From positions 1 through 64,000 of the forward strand of contig NZ_FNRD01000014.1 of NCBI RefSeq assembly GCF_900107635.1: a stretch of 64,000 nucleotides of DNA, read 5' to 3'. A model generated the notes under the pieces. The model saw nothing but the letters and a program-made list of their open reading frames with translations. It did no database searches and was not told where the DNA came from. Positions 26,001 to 35,342 of the stretch are shown one piece after another; the stretch's first letter is position 1, and each line of letters starts with the position of its first letter. Made by a program: the position numbers and the translations under genes. Source of the DNA: Flavobacterium gillisiae. Its GTDB lineage: Bacteria > Bacteroidota > Bacteroidia > Flavobacteriales > Flavobacteriaceae.

Positions 26001-28289
26001 GCCAATTAACTGAAGCGAATTTCCAACTGTTGCTGTACTCGCTTCTGCAATTCCAATATCAATACTTGTCATCCCGATAGCAGGACCATTAGTTGCCGTA
26101 AAACTACCTTCGTAGCTCAAGAATTGTATTACTTTATTACTAGCATCAACTAAAGCTAATCCATCAGGAGGACCATTTTGAAGTCCAGGAATGGCTACAG
26201 ATAGTGTGCCGTAACCGTTCAATTGATTCGGAATGGTTCCTGATAAAGTACCTATTGGTGTGTAGCTTGCTCCATTAGCTCCATTATAAGGAATAATTTT
26301 CCAACCTGTTAAGTCAGTTCCTGCAAGTCCTGCAATTTCAACGCCTTCATCAATATCTGAACCTGCATTATCGTAATGAATTTCGTTGATAAAAACAGAT
26401 CCCGCCACTACAGGAGTAGTATTGCTTAATGTTTTTACATTAACTACAGTACTAGCTGTTGAGGTATTGTCATCAGCGTCTAATGCTACTACTGTAAAGT
26501 TATAATCAGTATTTGCGGTTAGATTGGAAATTGTAAAGGTTGTACTAGTAGTAGCCGCTACTTGTGTAGTGCCATTGTAAATTTCATATGATACTGCAGC
26601 TGTAACAGTGTCCCAAGATAAAGCAGTTGCAGTTTGTGTTGTATTGCTTGCTACAACATTTGTAGGAGCGGTAAGCGGAATTTTAATAGTCGAAAAAGAC
26701 TGGACATTGTTAATTGCTCCGTACGTGCTAGTAGCAGAAGTTTGCCAAGTAAAATCACTGTATTTAGTTCCTGTACCTTTTAATTGTAGAGACAATCCTA
26801 TCGCTTCAGTTCCGTTTTGTGAAACTATAATATCAGTACTTGTCATTCCATTTGCTGGACCGTTTGTAGCAGCAAAAACACCTTCATAACTCAAAAACTG
26901 AATTACACTTCCTAAGTTGTTCACCAATGCTAATCCATCTGGAGAACCATTTTGTAATGCATTAATCGCTATGAAAACGGTTCCAAAACCATTTGATTGA
27001 TTAGGAATTGTGCCTGATAATGTACCAATTGGAGTATAAGAAGCACCGCCATTGCCATTATACGGAATAATGCTCCATCCTGTTAAATCAGTTCCTGCAG
27101 TTCCTGCAATTTCTACACCTTCACCTACATCAGTCCCAGCGTTGTCATAATGGATTTCATTAATGAAAACAACAGAAGTCGTAGGAGTTGGTGTAGGAGC
27201 ACCAACGAGGGTTGTCACTGCAATACTATTACTACCATTTGATATGTTTCCGGCAGCGTCAAAAGCTTTTATAGAAAAAGTATAATTTGTATTAGCTGTT
27301 AATCCGGATAATACATAATTAGCAGTTGAAGACGAAGCGATTTGCATCGTTCCATTGTAAATTCTATATCCTAAAACACCCACATTATCTGTAGACTGAA
27401 TCCATGCTAATGTAGTTCCAGTTGAGGTTGTATTTGTAGCATATAAATTTGCAGGGACTGACGGTACTTCTGTATCTAATACAATAGTTCCATTAAATCT
27501 GTTTTCTGCTTGTGGGCCTCCCCAAATTGTTGTTGCGAAAGCGGGGTTGTCAATAAAAGGGTTTCTATTTCCTTGAACACCTTCTAATATCGTATTTCTG
27601 TTTATTTCTACTTGGGAAACAGGATCTTCAACATTCCATTGCAATAAAACATCTGGAATATCTGCACTGAAAGTTTGTGAACCTACAGTAACTACATTAG
27701 GCAGACATTGATTTCCGTAACGCACATACATGTACATTACCATACGCGCTACATCTCCTTTCCATTCGTCACCTGGATACCAATACGTACCGTTTACGAG
27801 CTTTGAATTCCCAGAACCAGCACCAAAAGGATAGTTGTTTCTTGTTGCATTCAATGTAATATCAGAAGCTCTTAAATGATGCGCATCACTTCCAGGCCCA
27901 TCAGTGCCTAAATTTGGATTCCCCAGTGACTTTGCATAAACATGCTCTCTGTTCCAGTTTCCTTGGTTTCCGCCATTTAAATCTTTAGACCTAGTACGGT
28001 CATTAGTAATATCGGTATCGGTATCATTGTAACCGTAAATCAATAAAACTTTGCTAGGATCAGTAGGATCTAAGTCAGTTTGTTTTAAAGCATCCCATAC
28101 TCCAGGAGTATAGCTCAAGTTAGTCGTATTGCTACTTATTAAAGTGGCAAGACTTGTTTTTAAGGCATTTCCCGTTTGGTTGACATTGGTCCCAGAGTAA
28201 TAAGTGGGAACCTGACCAAATGATAAGAGACTTAAAAAACAAAATACAGCAACAAGAAGCAGCTGCTTTTTTAGGTAAAGTTGTTTCAT
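23037..28289 (-). CDS. Multidomain T9SS-secreted protein with endonuclease I and EEP nuclease domains
   Basis: Start at 28289 gives a clean signal peptide (MKQLYLKKQLLLVAVFCFLSLLSFGQ) and 1750 residues. Order: endonuclease I domain (about 30-265, His116 in WNREHVYAKS), FN3 (270-370), lamin-tail-like repeat (373-533), FN3 (540-625), two more lamin-tail-like repeats (631-953), OB-like domain (956-1060), endonuclease/exonuclease/phosphatase domain (about 1160-1455, LDIATWNVAWFG to SDHFPVSARL), SprB-type repeat, Ig-like repeat, a CHKGN...HLAHGD motif and a type A T9SS sorting domain (last ~80). It probably degrades extracellular DNA or RNA for nutrients or biofilm turnover. Gene is monocistronic. 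Confidence 0.9.
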   Translation of the reverse strand: MKQLYLKKQLLLVAVFCFLSLLSFGQVPTYYSGTNVNQTGNALKTSLATLISSNTTNLSYTPGVWDALKQTDLDPTDPSKVLLIYGYNDTDTDITNDRTRSKDLNGGNQGNWNREHVYAKSLGNPNLGTDGPGSDAHHLRASDITLNATRNNYPFGAGSGNSKLVNGTYWYPGDEWKGDVARMVMYMYVRYGNQCLPNVVTVGSQTFSADIPDVLLQWNVEDPVSQVEINRNTILEGVQGNRNPFIDNPAFATTIWGGPQAENRFNGTIVLDTEVPSVPANLYATNTTSTGTTLAWIQSTDNVGVLGYRIYNGTMQIASSSTANYVLSGLTANTNYTFSIKAFDAAGNISNGSNSIAVTTLVGAPTPTPTTSVVFINEIHYDNAGTDVGEGVEIAGTAGTDLTGWSIIPYNGNGGASYTPIGTLSGTIPNQSNGFGTVFIAINALQNGSPDGLALVNNLGSVIQFLSYEGVFAATNGPANGMTSTDIIVSQNGTEAIGLSLQLKGTGTKYSDFTWQTSATSTYGAINNVQSFSTIKIPLTAPTNVVASNTTQTATALSWDTVTAAVSYEIYNGTTQVAATTSTTFTISNLTANTDYNFTVVALDADDNTSTASTVVNVKTLSNTTPVVAGSVFINEIHYDNAGSDIDEGVEIAGLAGTDLTGWKIIPYNGANGASYTPIGTLSGTIPNQLNGYGTLSVAIPGLQNGPPDGLALVDASNKVIQFLSYEGSFTATNGPAIGMTSIDIGIAEASTATVGNSLQLIGRGTKYSDFTWEAAVSTFGKTNKGQKFGDLVFINEIHYDNAGTDVGEGVEIAGYAGMDLTGWSLFPYNGSDGKSYTPVINLSGTIPEQQNGYGTVFSPILNFQNGSPDGIALVDPNGKVIQFLSYEGSFTALNGPALGLTSTDIGISEASTAPIGTSLQLTGAGFTYADFTWQAATSTYGAINKGQFFGNASDIIVVLPIAEARAKADGEIVTVTGVLTVSDQFAGSAYIQDATGAIAVFDKTVHGTGLFKIGDSVTVTGTRSSYNDQVQISPVSAVTNNGLPTQVIQPVTITLSEMVNHPAELVRIQNTTFPKPGAIMFGNSNTNITDANGTAQLRIDADVNDLVGFAQPETCSEIIGVVGNYFTTQQLLPRMRTDFPCADKYQQTGSDLAISKDKTLDIATWNVAWFGDETNSPAAGKPNSDAIQKEAVKNILQQLDADIYAVEEVSDDVLLAQMVGEMNDYSFVLSEATSYPFDVTGPKQKVGFIYKNKTVEPVSTKVLLKTIHPYYNGGDTSVLVNYPSTDKSRFFASGRLPFMLTANVTIDGNKQQINIIDLHARANTSGDAQGKYNMRKFDVEVLKDTLDAQYPNANLILLGDYNDDVDYTVSDVSTTVSTYVAYVNDAANYNVVTKTLSEQGFRSYATYENMIDHITLSNELADLYIDQSARVHYEFFSSDYTKTASDHFPVSARLQLKLMTVDAITSTDVSCNGEANGIATVSVSGGITPYTYQWSTGSTTDTNTISDLAAGVYTVTVKDALNKVVTTTFTVNEPSVIVIPSTKEATVYYGYAKTSCTKLLAGNVSGGVLPYTYKWSNGASTNTIEVCPKETTTYTLTVTDANGCSTSIEKTVIVVDVRCGNNPKNPKVEMCHKGNVICVDENAVSAHLAHGDSLENCQATPDNIVVTDVTVYPNPFLNHVTISINSSSNATVSFLTYNFYGQLVQQSTHSVQAGNTATYLDLPNLNKGFYFLKTVINGKVKNIKYLVKE

Positions 28290-28561
28290 GGTATTTGTAA
28301 GTTTATTAAGTCGTAAAAATATACAATCCCACACTTTTATATTTATATTAATATTAACAAATTGTTATAATTATTAACAATATACGGTATGATGTAAATG
28401 ATTATTTAATAAAAGCACTGCTTTATCATATAAAAACGTAATGTATTGTAGTTTTTATAATTTGACAAAACTAATTATTACGCTATAAAATTCTAATTAA
28501 ACGGCATTATTTATAGTTTTTTTCTTTTGAATTTAAAGGCTAAATAGAAGGGTTAAATTGA

Positions 28562-29722
28562 TCAGTAAAATTTTTTGAATCTATTTTGGGGAAAATAAGT
28601 AACTATATTTAGTATGAGCCTGGCAGTCCAATAAGACAACCAATTTATAAAACTCGAGGATATATTATTTCTTTTTTTTAGTGATTCGGGAGTTATTCTT
28701 TGACACTTTGATATTATTTCGTTGAGGTGCCCTAAATAAGTGCTGGAAAAGACGGTAGATTTAATTTCAACATTCATTTCGAGACTTCCATAAGAACTCA
28801 AATTATTGAGGTTGAAAGAACCGATAGTAGTCCAACAGCCGTCAACAACCGCTGCTTTTCCATGTAAAACGGTTTTATTCCATTCATATAATTCAATGTT
28901 ATTGTCTAAAAGTGCAGCGTATATATGATAAGTAGCTCGTTTAGAAAGAGTAACATCTGATATGCCGGCTAGGATTAATTTAACTTTCACCTTGTTTTTT
29001 GCGGCTTTTTTAATTGCGTTATTCATTCTTCTGCCCGGAAGGAAATAGCTACCCACAATGACAATTTCTTTTTTAGCAGCAGCAAATGAATTAATGTAGG
29101 CATCGTAGATTTCATTTTTACTTTTAAGCCAGTCATTTTGAATAATACTGACCACAGTTTCTTGCTGTGTCATTAAAACAGATTCTATCTTTTTTTTGAA
29201 AAAATATCTTTTCTTAAAAAAGAGGTCTCGACACAACAATTGGAGTTTTTTGGCTATTGCCAAATCATCTATCTGAACTGCGTAATCTAGCCAGGGTTCT
29301 TTTCCAGAGGCACCATCGTATTTATTGGCAATATTTATTCCGCCAATCATAAGTACATGAGCATCTGCGACCACGACTTTATGATGTAACCTTCGGCCAA
29401 TGTAAAAAGAGTTTGCTGAAAAAAATGGAGAAAAAAAGCGAAAGTGAACTCCGCTTTCGGTTAATTCCTCTACTAATTCTTTAGGAAATGAATAGGAGCC
29501 GAAGCCATCCAATAATAGGTACACCTTTACACGACGCGCTGCCGCTTCTTTAAGTTTTTCTATAATCTTAGTTCCAGTGGCATCGTTTTCAAAAATATAA
29601 AATTGAAGATGAATCTCGTATTTCGCATTTTGAATAATTTGTTCCAATCGGGAAAAATAGTCTGTGCCGCTGTACACTAATTCTAGGCAATCAGGATGGG
29701 TTATTTTTTGGATTTTTGGCAT
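28562..29722 (-). CDS. Phospholipase D family protein (cardiolipin synthase-like)
   Basis: A 386-residue protein with both PLD HKD motifs: H113-K115-D120 in LHHKVVVADAHV and HGKAAVVDG near residue 290, each followed by the usual IGG/IGSFNLNN. There is no N-terminal membrane pair, so it resembles ClsB-type cardiolipin synthases rather than ClsA. It lies 4 nt after the site-2 protease gene, probably in one operon. It acts on membrane phospholipids by transphosphatidylation or hydrolysis. The precise substrate is not shown. Confidence 0.85.
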   Translation of the reverse strand: MPKIQKITHPDCLELVYSGTDYFSRLEQIIQNAKYEIHLQFYIFENDATGTKIIEKLKEAAARRVKVYLLLDGFGSYSFPKELVEELTESGVHFRFFSPFFSANSFYIGRRLHHKVVVADAHVLMIGGINIANKYDGASGKEPWLDYAVQIDDLAIAKKLQLLCRDLFFKKRYFFKKKIESVLMTQQETVVSIIQNDWLKSKNEIYDAYINSFAAAKKEIVIVGSYFLPGRRMNNAIKKAAKNKVKVKLILAGISDVTLSKRATYHIYAALLDNNIELYEWNKTVLHGKAAVVDGCWTTIGSFNLNNLSSYGSLEMNVEIKSTVFSSTYLGHLNEIISKCQRITPESLKKRNNISSSFINWLSYWTARLILNIVTYFPQNRFKKFY

Positions 29723-29726
29723 AGGC

Positions 29727-30812
29727 TTATCTTGATTTAACCCCTTTTATTAAAAGAAATTCCAATAGATTTTCAGTGTCAAGAGTGCCGACAAGGAAAC
29801 CGTTTTCCATGACTAACATCAAGTTTGATTTATTAGCAGAAACTAATTCAAAGATATCTTCGAGCAAGGTTTCCACATCCAAATAGATCAAATTCTTGTT
29901 CATTGCAGAGCGTATATCAGTATTTTCTCCTCTTTCAGAAAGAGCTGCTATAATTTGATCCCGATTTAACGTACCAACAGGTTCATTATTCTCGGTGATC
30001 ATAAATATCTTGGATTGACTGTCTAATAGTAGTGCTATAGCTGTTTTGATAGGCTCGTTTGCATCGATCGTTTGATATTGTTTCATAAGGACATCCCGAA
30101 CTTTAAAACCTTTGAGAATAAATTTGGACGAGGTGTGCTCTGTTTCCATTTGGGCTCCCATAATAACAAACAACCCGATGAAAATTAAAAAAGGATTGGA
30201 AAAAAATCCTAAAAAGATAAAACCCATAGCTATAAATTGACCAATTCGTGCTGCTATTCTAGTTGCGATATGTCTCTTAAATTTAAAGGACAATAATGCT
30301 CTAAGGACACGTCCTCCATCCATTGGGAAGGCTGGAATCAAATTGAAAATCGCCAATACGATATTTACAATAAAGAAATAAAGGAAAAAATTACTGGCAT
30401 TTACGCTGTTCGATAATTGTACGGCCAAGGCCTCCGGATTATCTGGAAATGTTATAACAAAACTGGTTATTAATGCCAAAAAAATATTTACCAGTGGACC
30501 AGCAAAAGCAACTACAAGTTCTTCTAATGGTTTCTCAGGCATTCTGTCTAATCGGGCTAGACCGCCAATGGGAAGTAGTGTAATGTCTTTCGTTTGTATT
30601 CCATAATTTCTTGCAGCCATGGCATGCCCAAACTCATGCATAACGACTGTGACAAAAATGGATAGAACGAAAACTAGCGACCATAGAATCTGTATAGCGT
30701 TATAACCTGTTCTATAATTGGTAAAAATAATAAAGGCAATAAGTAACGAAAATGTCCAATGTATAAATACACCAATACCAGCTACTTTTGCGAGTTTAAA
30801 TGTTCCTTTCAT
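29727..30812 (-). CDS. Site-2 protease (M50) with CBS domains
   Basis: A 361-residue intramembrane metalloprotease. The zinc motif is HEFGH at 59-63 and the second metal site is in NLIPAFPMDGGRVLRAL. About six transmembrane helices span residues 10-220. Two CBS repeats (about 235-355) form the C-terminus, suggesting control by adenine nucleotides. It belongs to the Rv2625c/SpoIVFB-like group. Its target is unknown. PLD follows it directly in the same operon. Confidence 0.88.
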   Translation of the reverse strand: MKGTFKLAKVAGIGVFIHWTFSLLIAFIIFTNYRTGYNAIQILWSLVFVLSIFVTVVMHEFGHAMAARNYGIQTKDITLLPIGGLARLDRMPEKPLEELVVAFAGPLVNIFLALITSFVITFPDNPEALAVQLSNSVNASNFFLYFFIVNIVLAIFNLIPAFPMDGGRVLRALLSFKFKRHIATRIAARIGQFIAMGFIFLGFFSNPFLIFIGLFVIMGAQMETEHTSSKFILKGFKVRDVLMKQYQTIDANEPIKTAIALLLDSQSKIFMITENNEPVGTLNRDQIIAALSERGENTDIRSAMNKNLIYLDVETLLEDIFELVSANKSNLMLVMENGFLVGTLDTENLLEFLLIKGVKSR

Positions 30813-31022
30813 TTTTTCTTATTTTGTAATATTATAAAATTCAGTATAATTAGAAAAAACACGCAAATATTTAAAATTCAGTAAATTGTAAGGTTTTATA
30901 TAAAAGGAAAGGGGCTTATCCTTACACTAAAGTACAATTTTTTTTCGAAGAAATGATAAAAACAAAGATTAGGATAAATTAGTTTTTGGAAGTCCAACCT
31001 ATATTTAAGGAGGATGTTTGGA

Positions 31023-33608
31023 CTAAACTTTCTTAGTACGTCTAATGATCCATTTCCCTATTTCTACTGCCCAAAAAACGATGCTTGATGCCAATAAGGT
31101 TATAGCTAATTCATACAGCGACAGTGGTTGGGTTTTGAATACCATATTAAAGAAAGGGACATAGATAATCATCAGTTGGAGAAATACAGTCAACAGCAAA
31201 GCTCCCAAAAGAGGCTTATTCGAAAAAACTCCAATTTTAAAAACAGATTCTCCACCAGAACGAATTGCCATAACATGTCCCATCTGGCTAAAGCAGAGAA
31301 CTGTAAAAGCAATTGTTTGCCAGTGTTGAATGTTTGCCTGTATTGCCCAGTATTGTATGCTCAGCGTTACCACACCCATTAGTAAACCAACACTTAGTAT
31401 ATGTAATGCCATCTTTCCTGCAAAAATATTCTTCATTGGATCTCTTGGTGGCCTGCTCATTATACTATCTTCAGCTGGTTCAGAAGCTAATGCTAATCCT
31501 GGCAATCCGTCAGTTACAAGATTAATCCATAAAATATGGATAGCGAGCAGAGGAAAGGGTAAACCAAAGAAAGGCGCAAGGAAAATGGCACAAATTTCGC
31601 CAAAATTTCCCGTCATAATGTACTTTATAAATTTTAAAATATTATCAAATATCACTCGACCATGCTTTACGGCGATCATAACGGTAGCAAAATTATCATC
31701 AAGTAAAACCATGTCAGCTGCTTCTTTGGTAATGGCAGTTCCATTGATTCCCATAGCAATTCCAATGTTAGCGCTTTTTAGAGCAGGGGCATCATTTACT
31801 CCGTCACCGGTCATCGCTACAAATTGGTCTTTTGCTTGTAGCGCTTTAATAATTTTTAACTTTTGCTCTGGGTTCACACGGGCATAAACACGAACATGTT
31901 CAACTATATCCAAAAATTCTTTTTCTGATAATTCAGCGAGTTTAGTTCCGCTCAATATGAGATCTTCTTCTGAGGTAATTATGCCTAGCTGCTTTGCAAT
32001 GGCTTTTGCAGTGAGTATATGGTCGCCGGTAATCATAACAGGTATAATTCCGGCTTGTATACATTCTGAAACTGCTTTTTTTGCTTCGCTCCTTGGCGGA
32101 TCAATCATTCCTGCAAATCCTATAAAGGTTAATGACGATTCTATCTCCTCTATATTTAAAGTCTCCGGCAAGGTTTGCATTTCTTTTATGGCATAACCAA
32201 TAACCCGATAGCCTTCATTTGCTAAGTCATTTGCTTTTCGATCAAACTCAGCAATAAGTGGTTGTTGATTTTTAGCTATTTTATCTAAAAGTACATCAAC
32301 AGCCCCTTTAGTAATAACGAGTATTCCTTTTTCTGTTTGATGTAGCGTTGTCATGCATTTTCTTGAAGAATCGAATGGAAATTCAGCTACTCTTGGAAAT
32401 TCTGTTTCTAATTCCTTTTTATTACTGCTTTTATTTAAAGCATATTGCACCAATGCGATCTCCGTTGAATCGCCATGCCAGCTTCCGTCTTCTTTTTCTG
32501 AGACATCACTATTGAGTAGCATCGCTGTAAGCATTGCATTATTTTCAATAAAAGAAGTTTCAGTTTTTATATTAGGAGTTACATAAACTTCCTCAACGGT
32601 CATTTGATTCTTAGTCAGTGTTCCAGTCTTATCAGTGCAGATATAGGTCACCGAACCAAGTGTTTCGACGGCCGGAAGTTTTCTTATCAATGCATTATTT
32701 TTAGCTAATCGCTTAGCGCCAAAGGCAAGTGCAATTGTAACAAGTGCCGGTAAGGCTTCTGGAATGGCAGCCACAGCAAGTGAGATAGACGTTAGCAGCA
32801 TGCTTAATATATTTTCGCCATTAAGGTAACCTATCATAAAAATCAAGGTGCAAATTATTAAGATGGCAATAGACAACCGCTTACCAAAAGCAGCTAATCG
32901 TATTTGTAGCGGAGTTATTGATTCATGTACTTGAATCATCTGAGCAATGTGACCTAGTTCTGTTTCCATCGCGATTGCTGTAACGTAGGCACATCCATGT
33001 CCTTTTGTGATAAAGGTACCTTTGAAGCCTAAATTGCTTCTATCTCCAAGGGAATAGTCGCCGTCAGGCAATTTGTTTGCCGTTTTATCAATAGTATTTG
33101 ACTCGCCAGTTAGCGTTGATTCATCTACTTTAATTTGGTGTGTTTCAATAAAACGAACATCAGCGGGGATTCTGTTTCCGGCTTCGAGCAAAACGACATC
33201 ACCGGGAACTAGGTCAGTAGAAGCAATGGTTATGGTTTTTCCTGCTCGAATTACCCTTGTTTCTTCTGGAATTATATTTTTAAGGGCTTCCATTGCTTTT
33301 TCAGCTCGGTATTCTTGTACAAAACCGATTGCCGCATTGACAATTATGATGATAAGGATAATAATAGTGTCTGTTAAGTCGCCCATTATGCCTGAGACAA
33401 TTGCCGCCAGGATAAGGATTAGAATCATAAAGTTGGACAATTGATTAAAGATCATCCGTAAAACAGTATTCTTTTTTTTGAAGTCAATTTTGTTTTTGCC
33501 ATACTGGGTCTGGCGGTCTTTTGCATTTTTTTCATCTAGACCTATTGGAGATGTGTCCAACTTATCGGATACTTCAGAAAGAGAAAGTAAGTGCCAATTC
33601 ATGTTCAT
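31023..33608 (-). CDS. P-type cation ATPase (Ca2+-ATPase/PMR1 type)
   Basis: An 861-residue P2-type pump. Domain order: N-terminal cation-ATPase domain, actuator with VDESTLTGES (TGE), TM4 PEALP (283-287), phosphorylation site DKTGT with Asp326, hinge MTGDGVNDAPAL and C-terminal helices. PEALP and overall wording fit calcium or manganese pumps of the PMR1/SERCA group rather than Na/K pumps. It probably exports Ca2+ or Mn2+. It is a single gene in a block of minus-strand stress and metabolism genes. Confidence 0.9.
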   Translation of the reverse strand: MNMNWHLLSLSEVSDKLDTSPIGLDEKNAKDRQTQYGKNKIDFKKKNTVLRMIFNQLSNFMILILILAAIVSGIMGDLTDTIIILIIIIVNAAIGFVQEYRAEKAMEALKNIIPEETRVIRAGKTITIASTDLVPGDVVLLEAGNRIPADVRFIETHQIKVDESTLTGESNTIDKTANKLPDGDYSLGDRSNLGFKGTFITKGHGCAYVTAIAMETELGHIAQMIQVHESITPLQIRLAAFGKRLSIAILIICTLIFMIGYLNGENILSMLLTSISLAVAAIPEALPALVTIALAFGAKRLAKNNALIRKLPAVETLGSVTYICTDKTGTLTKNQMTVEEVYVTPNIKTETSFIENNAMLTAMLLNSDVSEKEDGSWHGDSTEIALVQYALNKSSNKKELETEFPRVAEFPFDSSRKCMTTLHQTEKGILVITKGAVDVLLDKIAKNQQPLIAEFDRKANDLANEGYRVIGYAIKEMQTLPETLNIEEIESSLTFIGFAGMIDPPRSEAKKAVSECIQAGIIPVMITGDHILTAKAIAKQLGIITSEEDLILSGTKLAELSEKEFLDIVEHVRVYARVNPEQKLKIIKALQAKDQFVAMTGDGVNDAPALKSANIGIAMGINGTAITKEAADMVLLDDNFATVMIAVKHGRVIFDNILKFIKYIMTGNFGEICAIFLAPFFGLPFPLLAIHILWINLVTDGLPGLALASEPAEDSIMSRPPRDPMKNIFAGKMALHILSVGLLMGVVTLSIQYWAIQANIQHWQTIAFTVLCFSQMGHVMAIRSGGESVFKIGVFSNKPLLGALLLTVFLQLMIIYVPFFNMVFKTQPLSLYELAITLLASSIVFWAVEIGKWIIRRTKKV

Positions 33609-33830
33609 CTGACTTAGTTTTAATTAACCGTTCCTTCTGGTGTTTTAAATTTCAATTAAGGTAGTCATTAATTGAATCCGTAGTGACAATTATTTAAAAG
33701 AATTTTCTTAGAATTAAAAAAATAAAAATCAACAGAGCAGCAAATTTTTAATCAGGAAAAATAGCAAATGTAGTATTTAAGTGCTTAAATATTAATCAGA
33801 TAATATGGTTTTATGATTATTCGAAACAAC

Positions 33831-34820
33831 TTATTTAAGTTCGTTTTCAGAGAGACCGTTATAAGCCCAAGCATTAAAATTAACAATGGTGGTCTGTGCA
33901 ATTCCCTCTAAAGCTTCGTTAGTCAAAAAGCCTTGATGTCCCGTAATTAAAACGTTAGGGAAGGAGCGAAGGATAGTGTATAAATGATCCTCCAGTTTTT
34001 TATTAATGTGATTGCCAAAGAAGATTGTTTTTTCCTTTTCATAAACGTCTAAACCGGCGGCTCCGATATTTCCCATTTTGAGTGCGTCTATTAAATCCTC
34101 CGTGTTGATGATAGTTCCTCTTGCAGTATTAATAAAGATAACTCCTCTTTTCATAAGGCTAAAATTGCTTTTGTTGAACATGTATTTTGTTTCCCGATTA
34201 AGTGGACAATGAACAGAGATTACATCTGAATTCTTACAAACATCTTCCAATGTGGTATAGGATATATCTATTTGCTGTATTAATTCTTCATTTTCCTGCG
34301 GGTCACAAGCTAGAATTTGGCAACCAAAACCATGCATGATTTTTGCGAAAGCGGCACCTATTTTTCCAGTTCCAATAATTCCCACCGTTTTTCCGTACAA
34401 GTCAAAGCCTACCAAATGATCCAGACGGTAGTCACCCATTTGCATGAGTTTTTGACCCAGAATTATTTTTCTATTTAACGCTAATAGTAATGTTACCGCG
34501 TGCTCCGCTACAGAATAGGGAGAGTAGGACGGGACATTTGCTACTTTGATTCCCAAGGCTCTGGCTTTTTTTAAATCTACATAGTCATATCCCACAGATC
34601 GTAAAGCAATATACCTCACGCCGTAGAAATATAATTTTTCCAATACGCTATCAGAGGCATTGTCAGGTGTAAAAAGGGAAATCCCTTCAAAACCTTCTGC
34701 CAGTTTCGCCGTATCTTCATTTAAAGCTTGGTTCGTATATTCTATTTCTAATTTCCCATGTGTGGCATTTTCGATAAATGGTTTGTCAAATGCGTATATG
34801 CTGTACATTAAAATCTTCAT
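33831..34820 (-). CDS. ldhA: D-lactate dehydrogenase / 2-hydroxyacid dehydrogenase
   Basis: A 329-residue NAD-dependent D-2-hydroxyacid dehydrogenase. It has the NAD-binding GTGKIGAAFAKI loop, the substrate Arg region RSVGYDYVDL, and the catalytic His in TGHQGFLTNEAL. The wording resembles fermentative D-LDH (LdhA) of enterobacteria. It would reduce pyruvate to D-lactate, fitting its position near PEP synthase. Some members use other 2-ketoacids, so specificity is probable rather than certain. Confidence 0.87.
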   Translation of the reverse strand: MKILMYSIYAFDKPFIENATHGKLEIEYTNQALNEDTAKLAEGFEGISLFTPDNASDSVLEKLYFYGVRYIALRSVGYDYVDLKKARALGIKVANVPSYSPYSVAEHAVTLLLALNRKIILGQKLMQMGDYRLDHLVGFDLYGKTVGIIGTGKIGAAFAKIMHGFGCQILACDPQENEELIQQIDISYTTLEDVCKNSDVISVHCPLNRETKYMFNKSNFSLMKRGVIFINTARGTIINTEDLIDALKMGNIGAAGLDVYEKEKTIFFGNHINKKLEDHLYTILRSFPNVLITGHQGFLTNEALEGIAQTTIVNFNAWAYNGLSENELK

Positions 34821-34913
34821 GATGTTTTTTTTATTTCCAATAAAGGAATGGTTGCTTTCGTTTTCGTAGCGGTGTTTTTCATTTTGCGAATCAATTATTT
34901 AGGATAAAGCAAA

Positions 34914-35174
34914 TTAAATTGTTTTCCAACGGTCTAAAGTAGGCAGAATGTTTACGGCATCTTGGATCAAATGTTCTGAAAGTTTCAATTTCTTCATTTG
35001 CGTTTCTACCGTTTCTTTCATATCGCCAAACGTCATATTTGGATTAATAAATGAACCACCATCGTAACAAAATTTACAGTACTCATCCGTTTTTAAACCG
35101 TTTGCTTTCGTGCCTTTTAAGGCCTCGTTGTCAAGTGGAATTCCACAGCTTTGGCATAATACTTTTGGTTCCAT
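34914..35174 (-). CDS. Zinc-ribbon domain protein
   Basis: An 86-residue protein with a four-Cys zinc ribbon: C8-x2-C11 (LCQSCGIPL) and a second pair in YCKFCYDGG. It matches the putative zinc ribbon family found as short stand-alone proteins in Bacteroidota and Firmicutes. The C-terminal ~45 residues are helical. Function is unknown. It sits between the D-LDH and PEP synthase genes on the same strand. Confidence 0.8.
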   Translation of the reverse strand: MEPKVLCQSCGIPLDNEALKGTKANGLKTDEYCKFCYDGGSFINPNMTFGDMKETVETQMKKLKLSEHLIQDAVNILPTLDRWKTI

Positions 35175-35342
35175 ATTTTCTAATTTTAAGTGTTCAATTA
35201 ATATGTTTTAATCTCTTTAGGTTTAATTTCTTCTAACTTCCCTTCGTTTTTTTACCACAGATTACAGCTTTAAAAAGGATCTTTTAAAATATGTAGCTAT
35301 TTGTTTGTACTATATCGTAGACTCTGCCCATTGATGATTTAT

